From positions 1 to 43,729 of the IMG/VR virus record IMGVR_UViG_3300028025_002547: a DNA stretch of 43,729 bases; one strand, written 5' to 3'. Both the position numbers and the translations under genes were made by a program. Below, one piece after another: positions 6,031-12,613 of this stretch. The notes under the pieces were generated by a model. That model searched no databases and was not told the DNA's origin. It saw nothing but the letters and a program-made list of their open reading frames with translations. Source of the stretch: a virus. Numbering within the stretch: position 1 is the first letter of the stretch; each line of letters begins with the position of its first letter.

Positions 6031-6196
6031 CAGCTTTGGTTCATCAAAATATTTTGTATTTAACCAACAAGGTTACGATCGTATATATTTCGGTGTAGCT
6101 GGTCGTGAAATCAGTCTACTAAACGCAGTTCTATTTTTAACACACAAAGAGGCACAACATCATGCAGACAATCTCAATTCCCGTATCTCAAGTTAA
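6008..6196 (+). CDS. Hypothetical protein, 62 aa
   Basis: I chose ATG 6008 because the strong site AAGGAGG lies 8 bases upstream; it overlaps the previous gene by 23 bases. The protein (SSKYFVFNQQGYDRIYFGVAG...) looks like a small beta-rich domain followed by a His-containing helix. Unknown function. Confidence 0.6.
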   Translation: MVNTNHSNSFGSSKYFVFNQQGYDRIYFGVAGREISLLNAVLFLTHKEAQHHADNLNSRISS

Positions 6197-6470
6197 AACA
6201 AAACGTCAAATTAATCCTGAAGTGCAAGCTAAAGGAGTTATTGCTCTTGAAAAATGGCGTAAAGAAAAAGCCAAAGCACATGCTAAAGGTGGTAAAACAT
6301 TAGCTAACTGGATTGCTAAAGAAGAAGCTAAGAAAGCTGCTCGTACAATCTCTCCATTAACAGCTATTCGTAATTTCTGTGTTGACTGTGTAGGCGGTAG
6401 TACCCAAGAAGTATCTAACTGCTCTAACAAAAAATGTAACTTGTATATTCATCGCCCATACCAGCTATGA
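6162..6470 (+). CDS. Phage Cys4 zinc-binding protein, 102 aa
   Basis: The N-terminal part is a basic Lys/Ala-rich helix (EKWRKEKAKAHAKGGK). The C-terminal part holds a four-cysteine module: CVDCVGG (C71, C74 approx.), then SNCSNKKCNLYIHRPYQ. This CxxCxGG...C...C.LY..RPY arrangement recurs in small phage proteins and is probably a zinc ribbon. A nucleic acid-binding role is inferred from basic charge plus zinc ribbon. It overlaps the previous gene by 35 bases. Confidence 0.65.
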   Translation: MQTISIPVSQVKTKRQINPEVQAKGVIALEKWRKEKAKAHAKGGKTLANWIAKEEAKKAARTISPLTAIRNFCVDCVGGSTQEVSNCSNKKCNLYIHRPYQL

Positions 6471-6493
6471 TTAAATATTTATACTGACACCTA

Positions 6494-6646
6494 ATGAACA
6501 TGATAGGTTATCGTAGAGTTCTATACATGCCAAGTAATAAAGGATTATCACTATCTGATTTCTATGTTTGGGAATTTGCACCAAACCTTGAAAAACGTGA
6601 TTACACAGAAAATGATTTTCCTTTTCATATGTATTGGAATAAATAA
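6494..6646 (+). CDS. 50-aa hypothetical protein
   Basis: The frame starts at ATG 6494 (a second ATG two codons later) and its stop overlaps the next start (TAATGA). The product MNMIGYRRVLYMPSNKGLS... is aromatic-rich and ends HMYWNK. There is no clear ribosome binding site, so support is mainly coupling with the next gene. Confidence 0.45.
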   Translation: MNMIGYRRVLYMPSNKGLSLSDFYVWEFAPNLEKRDYTENDFPFHMYWNK

Positions 6647-6831
6647 TGAAACTATATGAATTAAAACGTAATACGCTATTCACTCTTACAAGTGATGATC
6701 GTATCTACAAACTACATAACCTTGATGGTATGTATTCATACGTCACAGATGCTATGAATAATGTATACCATTTTGCAGTATTTACTGAAGTAGAACCATA
6801 TGAAAATAGTAGCATACAAGCTCTTTCGTAA
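6646..6831 (+). CDS. Hypothetical protein with ELKRNTLF motif, 61 aa
   Basis: It begins MKLYELKRNTLFTLTSDDR, an SH3-like beta pattern seen at the start of several small phage proteins. The TAATGA overlap couples it to the gene before. The last 32 bases overlap the following gene. Function unknown. Confidence 0.6.
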   Translation: MKLYELKRNTLFTLTSDDRIYKLHNLDGMYSYVTDAMNNVYHFAVFTEVEPYENSSIQALS

Positions 6832-7105
6832 ACGTAAAGATGGTACTTACGGACCACTCTTTATTAATCGTAAACAAAAACTTAACCAAGGTGTAACATA
6901 TGACGCTGAAGATCACCGTACTGAAGGATATGCTCATAGACCAGGTTGGCATTGTTGTGCAGAACCTAAAGCACCACACTTATCACTCAAAAAACGTGTA
7001 TGGTGTATAGTACTCATAGAAGATTTTAAAGAACATATCAAACCAGAACACCAAGGCGGTCTCTGGTATACAGCAAACAAATTAACAATCCTACAGGAAC
7101 TGTAA
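6800..7105 (+). CDS. Conserved phage hypothetical protein, 101 aa
   Basis: The sequence KLFRKRKDGTYGPLFINR..., then HRPGWHCCAEPKAPHLS and HQGGLWYTANKL, matches a widespread phage protein I recognise by pattern but for which no function is established. A conserved His-Cys-Cys cluster (WHCC) might bind metal. Confidence 0.7.
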   Translation: MKIVAYKLFRKRKDGTYGPLFINRKQKLNQGVTYDAEDHRTEGYAHRPGWHCCAEPKAPHLSLKKRVWCIVLIEDFKEHIKPEHQGGLWYTANKLTILQEL

Positions 7106-7539
7106 TGTTAAGACATAAAGAGCATACCTATCTTGCTGGTCCAATCGAAGGGCTAACATTATACCAAGCAACAGGATGGCGAAATGAAGCTTCTTTTGAG
7201 CTAAATAACTTCGGTGTTGATACACTTGATCCAACTCGAAGAACATCCTTTGTTGACAGTAACCATCTAACAACTAAAAATGCTGCTAGGCGTGTATGGA
7301 AAGCTGACCTACAAGATATTGCCTATAGTACAGTTGTATTAGCTAATCTATCAGACAGTCTGCCAGGCAAAAAGTGGGGTACTGTATGTGAAATAGCCCA
7401 TGCACATACTAAAAATAAAATCATTATTGTTGTTATGGATAAAGATCAATTCGAACATCCATTCATCACACAATATGCCACTGAAGTACATCATACTTTA
7501 GAAAATGCTATTGAAGCTGTAAAGGAATATTATCTATAA
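7105..7539 (+). CDS. Nucleoside 2-deoxyribosyltransferase-like protein, 144 aa
   Basis: The YLAGPIEG motif near the N-terminus (residues 9-16), the ADLQDIAYSTVVLANL stretch and GKKWGTVCEIAHAHTKNK near the middle fit the nucleoside 2-deoxyribosyltransferase-like Rossmann fold. Family members exchange or hydrolyse nucleobases on deoxyribonucleosides or dNMPs. The call suits the other nucleotide-metabolism genes here (deaminases, MazG-like protein, ribonucleotide reductase). The exact substrate cannot be read from sequence. Start overlaps the previous stop (TAATG). Confidence 0.7.
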   Translation: MLRHKEHTYLAGPIEGLTLYQATGWRNEASFELNNFGVDTLDPTRRTSFVDSNHLTTKNAARRVWKADLQDIAYSTVVLANLSDSLPGKKWGTVCEIAHAHTKNKIIIVVMDKDQFEHPFITQYATEVHHTLENAIEAVKEYYL

Positions 7540-7658
7540 TGCTAACAATCATAGGAACAATCTGGGGTATCATTGCATGTATTGCGCTACTCTATGGTCT
7601 ATTATCACCAATAATAGAGCTATACGATAATGAAAAAAGATTTAAAAACTACGACTAA
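7539..7658 (+). CDS. 39-aa membrane protein
   Basis: ATG 7539 overlaps the previous stop (TAATG), with AAAGGAATATTATCT upstream. Residues 2-27 form one hydrophobic helix (LTIIGTIWGIIACIALLYGL), followed by a short charged tail (ELYDNEKRFKNYD). It is likely a small single-pass inner-membrane protein. Confidence 0.6.
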   Translation: MLTIIGTIWGIIACIALLYGLLSPIIELYDNEKRFKNYD

Positions 7659-7667
7659 GGATTAAAA

Positions 7668-8186
7668 ATGCCTAACTGGACAGCAAACAGCGTTATCATC
7701 ACTGCAAATAATAATGCACAACAAAATAAAATCAAAGAACTACATGATAGAATGTTTAATGGTGATGAAACATTCCTAGACGGTTTATTTGAATACTTTG
7801 TTCCATCCTCTAAAGGTGATGACTGGTATGATTCTAATATCAAAAACTGGGGATGTAAATGGGATGCAAGAGAAGTAGTTCTTGAAGAAAGTGATGAAAC
7901 TACCTACATCCAACTAACCTTTGATACACCTTGGAGTCCTCCTGAAGCGTTCTATGATAACCTAACTAAACAAGGTTATACAGTTGAAGCTACTTTCTGC
8001 GAACAAGGAAGTGACTTTATTGGCTATTATCGTGATGGTGTAGCTACATCAGAACCATTCTTTGATGAATCATTTGAAAATGTTAACTCTGAAGAAGATA
8101 ACTATTATGATACCCATGAGGTACGTATAACAAAATATTTCCAAGAAAACGGATTTACACACCAACCATTATACTCAGGAGGTTAA
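7668..8186 (+). CDS. DUF1281 / YubB ferredoxin-like domain protein, 172 aa
   Basis: It starts MPNWTANSVIITA and contains NWGCKWDAREV followed by LTFDTPWSPPEAFYDNL, the characteristic pattern of the DUF1281 (YubB, ferredoxin-like) family found on plasmids and phages. These proteins usually begin MPNWC.N...I.G. Function is not established. The C-terminus is very acidic (EPFFDESFENVNSEEDNYYD). AAGGATTAAAA supplies a good ribosome binding site. Confidence 0.75.
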   Translation: MPNWTANSVIITANNNAQQNKIKELHDRMFNGDETFLDGLFEYFVPSSKGDDWYDSNIKNWGCKWDAREVVLEESDETTYIQLTFDTPWSPPEAFYDNLTKQGYTVEATFCEQGSDFIGYYRDGVATSEPFFDESFENVNSEEDNYYDTHEVRITKYFQENGFTHQPLYSGG

Positions 8187-8187
8187 T

Positions 8188-8451
8188 ATGCCATATATTC
8201 GTAGTATCGATAGAGATCGTTTAGATTATATTACTGATGCTGTACTTAATACAGGCGTCACATCAGCAGGTGAAATGAATTATTTATTCACAATCATTGC
8301 AAATGAATATCTTAATCGTAATGGTAAAAACTACCAATACATTAACGATGTTATAGGTGCTTTAGAAGGTGCTAAACAAGAGTTCTACCGCCGTATTGCT
8401 GCACCTTATGAAGATATTAAAATCACAGAAAATGGAGATGTATATTTATGA
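8188..8451 (+). CDS. DUF6899-like conserved phage protein, 87 aa
   Basis: MPYIRSIDRDRLDYI..., then MNYLFTIIANEYL and YINDVIGALEGAKQEFYRRI, with a final PYEDIKITENGDVY, is the complete motif order of a widely distributed phage protein of unknown function (DUF6899 by my recognition). CAGGAGGTTAAT gives a strong ribosome binding site. Confidence 0.75.
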   Translation: MPYIRSIDRDRLDYITDAVLNTGVTSAGEMNYLFTIIANEYLNRNGKNYQYINDVIGALEGAKQEFYRRIAAPYEDIKITENGDVYL

Positions 8452-8906
8452 ACATTGATGATGATCGACAACTGTGGAAATCAAAAGATCCACGAGATGA
8501 TTCATTCAAATCAGACTTCTATGATGCATGGGCTAAAAAACAAATATGGCCTTACCCTGAAAAATCATGGACTGATACTTTTGCAAAAGCATACAATAAA
8601 GAAATTGATTATGAAACAGCTAAAGAAAAAGAATTTTATTTAGATGAAGATTTCTTTGTGCAATCAAGTATAGATGCTGTTATTAATCCTAAGCACTACA
8701 AAAACGTAGCAGCAGGTAAGCAATATATGGAACTCATGGTTGATATGCTTGATAATAAATCAGGTGTAGAAGCACACTTGTTCGGTCAAATCTATAAATA
8801 CCTCATGCGTTGCGGTAATAAAGATGATGAAGTACAAGAGTTAGAAAAAGCTCTATGGTATTTAAATGCTCTTATTAAATACAAGAAAGAAGGTGTTGTA
8901 CTATGA
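8448..8906 (+). CDS. DUF3310 domain protein, 152 aa
   Basis: The C-terminal half carries the DUF3310 pattern: DAVINPKHYKNV, then GVEAHLFGQIYKYLMRCG and ELEKALWYLNALIKYKK. This domain occurs in many phages, sometimes fused to nucleotide kinase-like domains, and its biochemical role is not established. The first 75 residues form an acidic, Trp-rich extension with no recognised domain. Start overlaps the previous stop (TTATGA), stop overlaps the next start. Confidence 0.75.
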   Translation: MNIDDDRQLWKSKDPRDDSFKSDFYDAWAKKQIWPYPEKSWTDTFAKAYNKEIDYETAKEKEFYLDEDFFVQSSIDAVINPKHYKNVAAGKQYMELMVDMLDNKSGVEAHLFGQIYKYLMRCGNKDDEVQELEKALWYLNALIKYKKEGVVL

Positions 8907-9133
8907 AGATAGAAATCACTGACAATGAAGTATTCTCAGAAGCAGTTGCTCAAAGTTTAAAAAACAATTATTGGTCTTTTAAAAACGATTATGACAATAA
9001 TGTACATGCACAATTGTATCATATTGGTGTTAAAAAAGATCGTAAAGCAGTTAAAAAACTTTTTAAAGCCTTAAAAAGAGTACATGACTTCTATTCGATT
9101 TATCGTATTGATGAATATCCACATGAAAGCTAG
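8903..9133 (+). CDS. Hypothetical protein, 76 aa
   Basis: It is coupled to the previous gene by an ATGA overlap. The sequence has a basic central helix (KKDRKAVKKLFKALKRVHDFY) and acidic ends. No family is recognised. Confidence 0.55.
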   Translation: MKIEITDNEVFSEAVAQSLKNNYWSFKNDYDNNVHAQLYHIGVKKDRKAVKKLFKALKRVHDFYSIYRIDEYPHES

Positions 9134-9308
9134 AAACAAAGTAGTCAGAGACAGTATTCGTAATCCTAAACGTAATGCTGGTAAACACAAAGACAAACGT
9201 GAAGACATACTAAAACAATTATCTCAACTTGAAGAAGAAATGGTTTTAATTAAGTCACGAGTAAAACAATTTGAGGAGTTATATAGTGAAAGTACAGAAC
9301 ATAGATGA
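9123..9308 (+). CDS. Basic coiled-coil protein, 61 aa
   Basis: ATG 9123 is the best start and overlaps the previous gene by 11 bases. The N-terminus is strongly basic (KARNKVVRDSIRNPKRNAGKHKDKR) and is followed by a regular coiled coil (ILKQLSQLEEEMVLIKSRVK). This suggests a dimeric nucleic acid-binding protein, by composition only. Confidence 0.55.
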   Translation: MKARNKVVRDSIRNPKRNAGKHKDKREDILKQLSQLEEEMVLIKSRVKQFEELYSESTEHR

Positions 9309-9444
9309 ACATGAAGATGGTAGTGCTACATTAACTATGGATATGACTAATGAAGAAGTACGTACATTAGTTGAATACGCTATCATAGAGTTACTTAAAA
9401 AGCTTATTGCAGATACAGGTAAAAATAACCAGTGGATAGACTAA
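9286..9444 (+). CDS. Small conserved phage protein with GTG start, 52 aa
   Basis: GTG 9286 is chosen because GAGGAG lies 7 bases upstream and no ATG occurs until codon 18. The body (DEHEDGSATLTMDMTNEEVRTLVEYAI) matches the pattern of small phage proteins with an EDGSA..L...T.EE....V... core. It overlaps both neighbours. Function unknown. Confidence 0.6.
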   Translation: MKVQNIDEHEDGSATLTMDMTNEEVRTLVEYAIIELLKKLIADTGKNNQWID

Positions 9445-9602
9445 AAGTAATACGTACATTCTTTGGTAGGTTGCATGGTACACATGGAAGAAAGTATACC
9501 ACAACAACTGAATCAAGAGCATATGAATGTATTAGATGCCGACAAGTATTTTTAAACAAACAACAAGGAATACGTCATGAGTGTATTGAAACCTTATCGT
9601 AA
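9432..9602 (+). CDS. Small Cys-containing protein with GTG start, 56 aa
   Basis: The open frame begins at GTG 9432 inside the end of the previous gene. The product is basic and contains CIRCRQVF and a later HEC, which could make a CxxC...HxxC-type zinc knuckle. There is no strong ribosome binding site, so this is a moderate call supported by residue pattern and by tiling between neighbours. Confidence 0.45.
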   Translation: MDRLKVIRTFFGRLHGTHGRKYTTTTESRAYECIRCRQVFLNKQQGIRHECIETLS

Positions 9603-9753
9603 TAATTTATTTGCCACAAGAGATTCTGTAGAAGAAGCATTAGATTATTGTTTTATGATAGCAGATGCTTGTGGAGATGATAGGTCTTCAGTTATTACAG
9701 CTATAATGGTATTAATAAATACTGTATGCAAATTAGAGGAAGCAAGTGAGTAG
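9577..9753 (+). CDS. 58-aa helical hypothetical protein
   Basis: ATG 9577 is preceded by CAAGGAATACGTC. The sequence SVEEALDYCFMIADACGDDRSSVITAIMVLINTVC has the character of two packed amphipathic helices. Function unknown. Confidence 0.55.
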   Translation: MSVLKPYRNNLFATRDSVEEALDYCFMIADACGDDRSSVITAIMVLINTVCKLEEASE

Positions 9754-9889
9754 TTGGCTCATTGTAGGAATAGGTTTTGTATATCTTTATATTTCCATTG
9801 ATCAATGGCTTAAAGGTAATACAGGAATGGCAATAACTTACTTTGGATATGCCCTCGGTAACGTGGGTCTATATATGTTAGCAAAATGA
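9746..9889 (+). CDS. Small membrane protein with GTG start, 47 aa
   Basis: GTG 9746 lies inside the end of the previous gene, with AGAGGAAGCAA as ribosome binding site. Two hydrophobic segments are present (SWLIVGIGFVYLYISID and MAITYFGYALGNVGLYML). It ends in an ATGA overlap with the next gene. Confidence 0.55.
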   Translation: MSSWLIVGIGFVYLYISIDQWLKGNTGMAITYFGYALGNVGLYMLAK

Positions 9890-10095
9890 ATATTGAAGAA
9901 CAAAAAGCTTTTGTAAAAGCATATGGCAATAATGTTGCTCATAATCCTGATGAATTCGTTGCAGACTTTGTTGCTCGATACGAATCAGGTGAAGATATTG
10001 ATTACTCATATGAGCATACATCCATAATGGACGCATTAGGGATGTGGCATGATGCTATCAACTGGAAACTAAATGAACTTAATAAGAACAGTTAA
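9886..10095 (+). CDS. Acidic hypothetical protein, 69 aa
   Basis: It starts in the ATGA overlap with the preceding membrane protein. The product (MNIEEQKAFVKAYGNNVAHNPDEFVADFV...) is helical and acidic, with YEHTSIMDALGMWHDAINWKL at the end. No family assigned. Confidence 0.6.
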   Translation: MNIEEQKAFVKAYGNNVAHNPDEFVADFVARYESGEDIDYSYEHTSIMDALGMWHDAINWKLNELNKNS

Positions 10096-10678
10096 AAAGT
10101 TTGTTACAGGCACTGATAAGTACTTTGATATCTACGAATGTACTGTTGACGAAGTTGAGTCTTACACATCTGACTCAGGTAAATCAATGATACGTGTTAA
10201 GATAAATGAAGTAGAATACTCAGGCTTATATAACAAATGGGTGTATGAATATCTATGTGAGAACGAAGGAACACCCTCTTTTGTAATCATGTGGAGAGCA
10301 CCTAAGGGTAAGCCTATGTTGGCATACCTAAAAGAACTATGGCAGAACCATATTGAAGGAGTAACAGATGGAGAAGTGTCCAGTGAATCTGACGCTTATA
10401 GCCCAAGCGGTGAGTCATTTTGTTATCTTTGGATCAATAAAGATACAGACAGAAAGTATATCGGAAAGCACAAAGGAACAGCAGATGATGGATATGTCTG
10501 CAGTTCTGAGTCGATGCTTGAAGAATACAATGATTGTCCATCACGATTCATCAGGACGATCTTAGCATATGGTACTGACCAAGAGATGCATGAGTTAGAA
10601 ACAATGTTATTGTTGCAGCTCAAAGCTTCTAAGTCAGAATTGTTTTATAACTTAAGTAACAACCTAAGGAAAGACTAA
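10073..10678 (+). CDS. GIY-YIG endonuclease-like protein with unknown N-terminal domain, 201 aa
   Basis: The C-terminal half resembles a GIY-YIG nuclease: CYLWINKD (residues 117-124, in the place of the GIY strand), RKYIGKHKGT (127-136, YIG strand), RFIRTILAYG (158-167) and ELETMLL (174-180, containing the acidic metal ligand candidate Glu176). It ends FYNLSNN, as several phage GIY-YIG proteins do. Residues 1-100 form a separate beta-rich domain (KYFDIYECTVDEVESY ... GKPMLAYLKEL) I do not recognise. It could be a free-standing homing-type endonuclease or a DNA-processing enzyme. Confidence 0.6.
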   Translation: MNLIRTVKKFVTGTDKYFDIYECTVDEVESYTSDSGKSMIRVKINEVEYSGLYNKWVYEYLCENEGTPSFVIMWRAPKGKPMLAYLKELWQNHIEGVTDGEVSSESDAYSPSGESFCYLWINKDTDRKYIGKHKGTADDGYVCSSESMLEEYNDCPSRFIRTILAYGTDQEMHELETMLLLQLKASKSELFYNLSNNLRKD

Positions 10679-10679
10679 C

Positions 10680-10937
10680 ATGTCTACACAAGAGTGGTGC
10701 AAAACATATAGCTATAATCAAGTAATTGATACACGCAACTTTGAAATCTGTATTGATCTTAATGCTAAGTATGGATTCTTTGAACACAAACTATTAGGAG
10801 AAGATTGTGCTGGTGGTTTGTGGTTTGATGAATGTATGTTTTTAACAGACTACGATGGTGTGTATGAGTTACCAGGGGAAGTCATCAGAGAACTTAGTAG
10901 CCGCAGCTATATAGATGCTGAAGAATTTCAACCTTAA
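10680..10937 (+). CDS. Hypothetical protein, 85 aa
   Basis: ATG 10680 follows AAGGAAAGACTAAC. The protein is acidic and aromatic (GFFEHKLLGEDCAGGLWFDECMF), with the end DAEEFQP. No family recognised. It closes the series that began at 4.8 kb; a phage-type promoter follows five bases later. Confidence 0.6.
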   Translation: MSTQEWCKTYSYNQVIDTRNFEICIDLNAKYGFFEHKLLGEDCAGGLWFDECMFLTDYDGVYELPGEVIRELSSRSYIDAEEFQP

Positions 10938-10942
10938 ACCGC

Positions 10943-10960
10943 AGTTGTCCCCTAATAGGA
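10943..10960 (+). promoter_or_regulatory. Putative phage RNA polymerase promoter (P3), replication block
   Basis: AGTTGTCCCCTAATAGGA is identical to the P1 core. Its AGGAG end doubles as the ribosome binding site of the gene at 10967. It heads the block with MazG-like protein, dCMP deaminase, DNA polymerase, exonuclease, primase-helicase and the RNA polymerase itself, so the polymerase would amplify its own expression. Confidence 0.6.
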
Positions 10961-10966
10961 GTGAAC

Positions 10967-11119
10967 ATGAACAAAACAATCGTAACAGTTGTAATTGAGT
11001 TTGAAAATGTATTAGAAGAAGATATTGTTCTTCAATGTGTTTCCAATATGATGGCAGGTAATCTTTTTAATGATGAAACTTATAATGTAGTAGAGATTGA
11101 TTATCTTGATGAACAATAA
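10967..11119 (+). CDS. 50-aa hypothetical protein
   Basis: ATG 10967 lies 7 bases behind AGGAG, which is part of the promoter-like motif. The product (MNKTIVTVVIEFENVLEEDI...) is a small acidic alpha/beta protein. Function unknown. Confidence 0.6.
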   Translation: MNKTIVTVVIEFENVLEEDIVLQCVSNMMAGNLFNDETYNVVEIDYLDEQ

Positions 11120-11378
11120 TTTAATAGCACGTATCACACAGGAGGAGTGTGCTGAAGTAATTCAAGCTATCTCTAAAGCATTACGCTTTGGAGTAGATCA
11201 TGTGTCCCCTGTTACAAACGTAACTAACAAAGCTCACCTTGAAGAAGAAGTTGGGCAACTGTTAGCTATGATGCAACTAATGGCTAATGACTGGAAATTA
11301 GACAGAGAAAAAGTAACAGAAGCATACGAAAAGAAATACAAAAACTACGATTTATGGGATAAACAATATGCTAATTGA
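11109..11378 (+). CDS. MazG-like NTP pyrophosphohydrolase fold protein, 89 aa
   Basis: I chose ATG 11109, overlapping the previous stop region. The first helix carries QEECAEVIQAISKALRFG (an EExxE motif) and the later helix carries EEEVGQLLAMM, the two-helix signature of MazG-type all-alpha nucleotide pyrophosphatases. These enzymes degrade non-canonical NTPs or, in phages, may act on dNTPs or ppGpp. The second motif normally ends ExxD; here the position reads Gln (EVGQ), so catalytic activity is uncertain. Confidence 0.65.
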   Translation: MNNNLIARITQEECAEVIQAISKALRFGVDHVSPVTNVTNKAHLEEEVGQLLAMMQLMANDWKLDREKVTEAYEKKYKNYDLWDKQYAN

Positions 11379-11565
11379 AGACTATGGTAATATAGTAAGT
11401 ATTTTGTTTTTAGTTAGACCACCTAAAAACCATACAGAGCTATGGCACTTAACAGAAGTGTGTAAAAAACTACAGGAGCTAGTGATACAATATGAAAACT
11501 CAGAAGGATTGGGATCAGTTTTACCTGAAGATAGCACAGCTAGTAGCCCAACAAAGCTATGCTAA
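11368..11565 (+). CDS. Hypothetical protein overlapping the dCMP deaminase start, 65 aa
   Basis: The frame starts at ATG 11368 and shares 74 bases out of frame with the deaminase gene. The first 45 residues (NHTELWHLTEVCKKLQELVIQYE) look like a genuine helical protein; the C-terminal 20 residues lie in the overlap and are low in complexity (Ser, Thr, Pro). Ribosome binding site is weak. Confidence 0.45.
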   Translation: MLIEDYGNIVSILFLVRPPKNHTELWHLTEVCKKLQELVIQYENSEGLGSVLPEDSTASSPTKLC

Positions 11566-11959
11566 AGACCGTAAAGTAGGTGCTGTTATCGTTAAGAATG
11601 ATAACATCATTTCTTTTTCTTACAATGGAACACCACGAGGATGGGACAATGAAACTCAGACAGATAACGGACAAACTAAGTCAATGGTACTACACGCTGA
11701 AGCTCAGGCTATTGCTAAGTTGGCTCGATCAACCTTATCTAGTGATGGCGCTACTCTCTACTGTACCCTTAGTCCTTGTATTGATTGTGCAAAGCTTATT
11801 AGTGAAGTGGGTATTAAACGGTTAATTTATATTGATCAATATAAATGTACTGAAGGTATTGATTTCTTAATAGCTAACAATGTATTAGTCAATGAAGAAT
11901 ATTCAACAACAAAATTAGCCAGTAAAGAATGGTTAGCTAGAACAGGATTATTATGGTAG
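11492..11959 (+). CDS. Deoxycytidylate (dCMP) deaminase, 155 aa
   Basis: Length and motifs fit dCMP deaminase, which converts dCMP to dUMP for dTTP synthesis. Visible are KVGAVIVKN, the substrate loop NGTPRGWDN (45-53), HAEAQAI with His68 and catalytic Glu70, and SPCIDCAKL with Cys96 and Cys99 as zinc ligands. ATG 11492 has CAGGAGCTAGTG upstream. It works alongside the ribonucleotide reductase and thioredoxin downstream in supplying dNTPs. Confidence 0.88.
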   Translation: MKTQKDWDQFYLKIAQLVAQQSYAKDRKVGAVIVKNDNIISFSYNGTPRGWDNETQTDNGQTKSMVLHAEAQAIAKLARSTLSSDGATLYCTLSPCIDCAKLISEVGIKRLIYIDQYKCTEGIDFLIANNVLVNEEYSTTKLASKEWLARTGLLW

Positions 11960-12138
11960 ATATTTATTTGTTGGTAGCACTTGTTTTATTTCTTGGTGTA
12001 TATAATTGGAGGTTAATAACTCAAGTTAATGACCAAGAAGAACAACTAGAAATGGCTAATGACTTAATCTTAACTATGGCAGAAGAATTACAAAGCTTAG
12101 GTTCGCCTAATGTTAAGGTAGTTGAACGTGAAAAATAA
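11953..12138 (+). CDS. Small membrane-anchored coiled-coil protein, 61 aa
   Basis: Residues 2-20 are hydrophobic (VDIYLLVALVLFLGVYNWR) and are followed by a coiled-coil segment (QVNDQEEQLEMANDLILTMAEELQ). The layout resembles small lysis-accessory or membrane scaffold proteins, but its place in the replication block argues against a lysis role. Function unknown. Confidence 0.6.
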   Translation: MVDIYLLVALVLFLGVYNWRLITQVNDQEEQLEMANDLILTMAEELQSLGSPNVKVVEREK

Positions 12139-12613
12139 ACTATTTCCTGGTATCACAGTAAATGTAGTATGTTTACCTGAATGTGATAAAGAAATAGGCA
12201 AACTATTCTTTGATTGCTTAAAAGATTATGTCATAAGGTTTAATAAACCAGTTCAATTCCTTAATTTTAAAGTACAAATATGTGCAGTAGAATACCCTAT
12301 TGGAGCTGAAATGGGTATCACTATGTTCAATGAAGAGGATGATCGTATACTTATACAAGTAAAAGATCCATTTGTTTCTGAATGTGAATATAGTGACTGG
12401 GCTATGGAAAAATTTGTATGTGTGTTATGCCATGAGATTGTTCATGCTTGTCAACACTTAACAGGTAGTACTGGAATTAAAATTCCTAAATTTAAACATG
12501 GTGATATAGACATACCTAATATACATGACAAATATTTCTTTGATCCTATCGAAATAGAAGCCAGAATTTTAGAGTCAGTTTATGCTACCTATTATGGACA
12601 TACATTACTATGA
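12128..12613 (+). CDS. Putative zinc metallopeptidase-like (HEXXH) protein, 161 aa
   Basis: The core reads VCVLCHEIVHACQHLTG, an HEXXH zinc motif with His102, Glu103 and His106, followed 45 residues later by DPIEIEARILE, where an Asp or Glu third ligand is plausible. This pattern matches small zincin-like proteins found in phages, for which no substrate is known. GTG 12128 is preferred over TTG 12122 because TAAGGTAG sits at a better distance. It lies directly before the DNA polymerase gene (ATGA overlap). Confidence 0.65.
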   Translation: MKNKLFPGITVNVVCLPECDKEIGKLFFDCLKDYVIRFNKPVQFLNFKVQICAVEYPIGAEMGITMFNEEDDRILIQVKDPFVSECEYSDWAMEKFVCVLCHEIVHACQHLTGSTGIKIPKFKHGDIDIPNIHDKYFFDPIEIEARILESVYATYYGHTLL

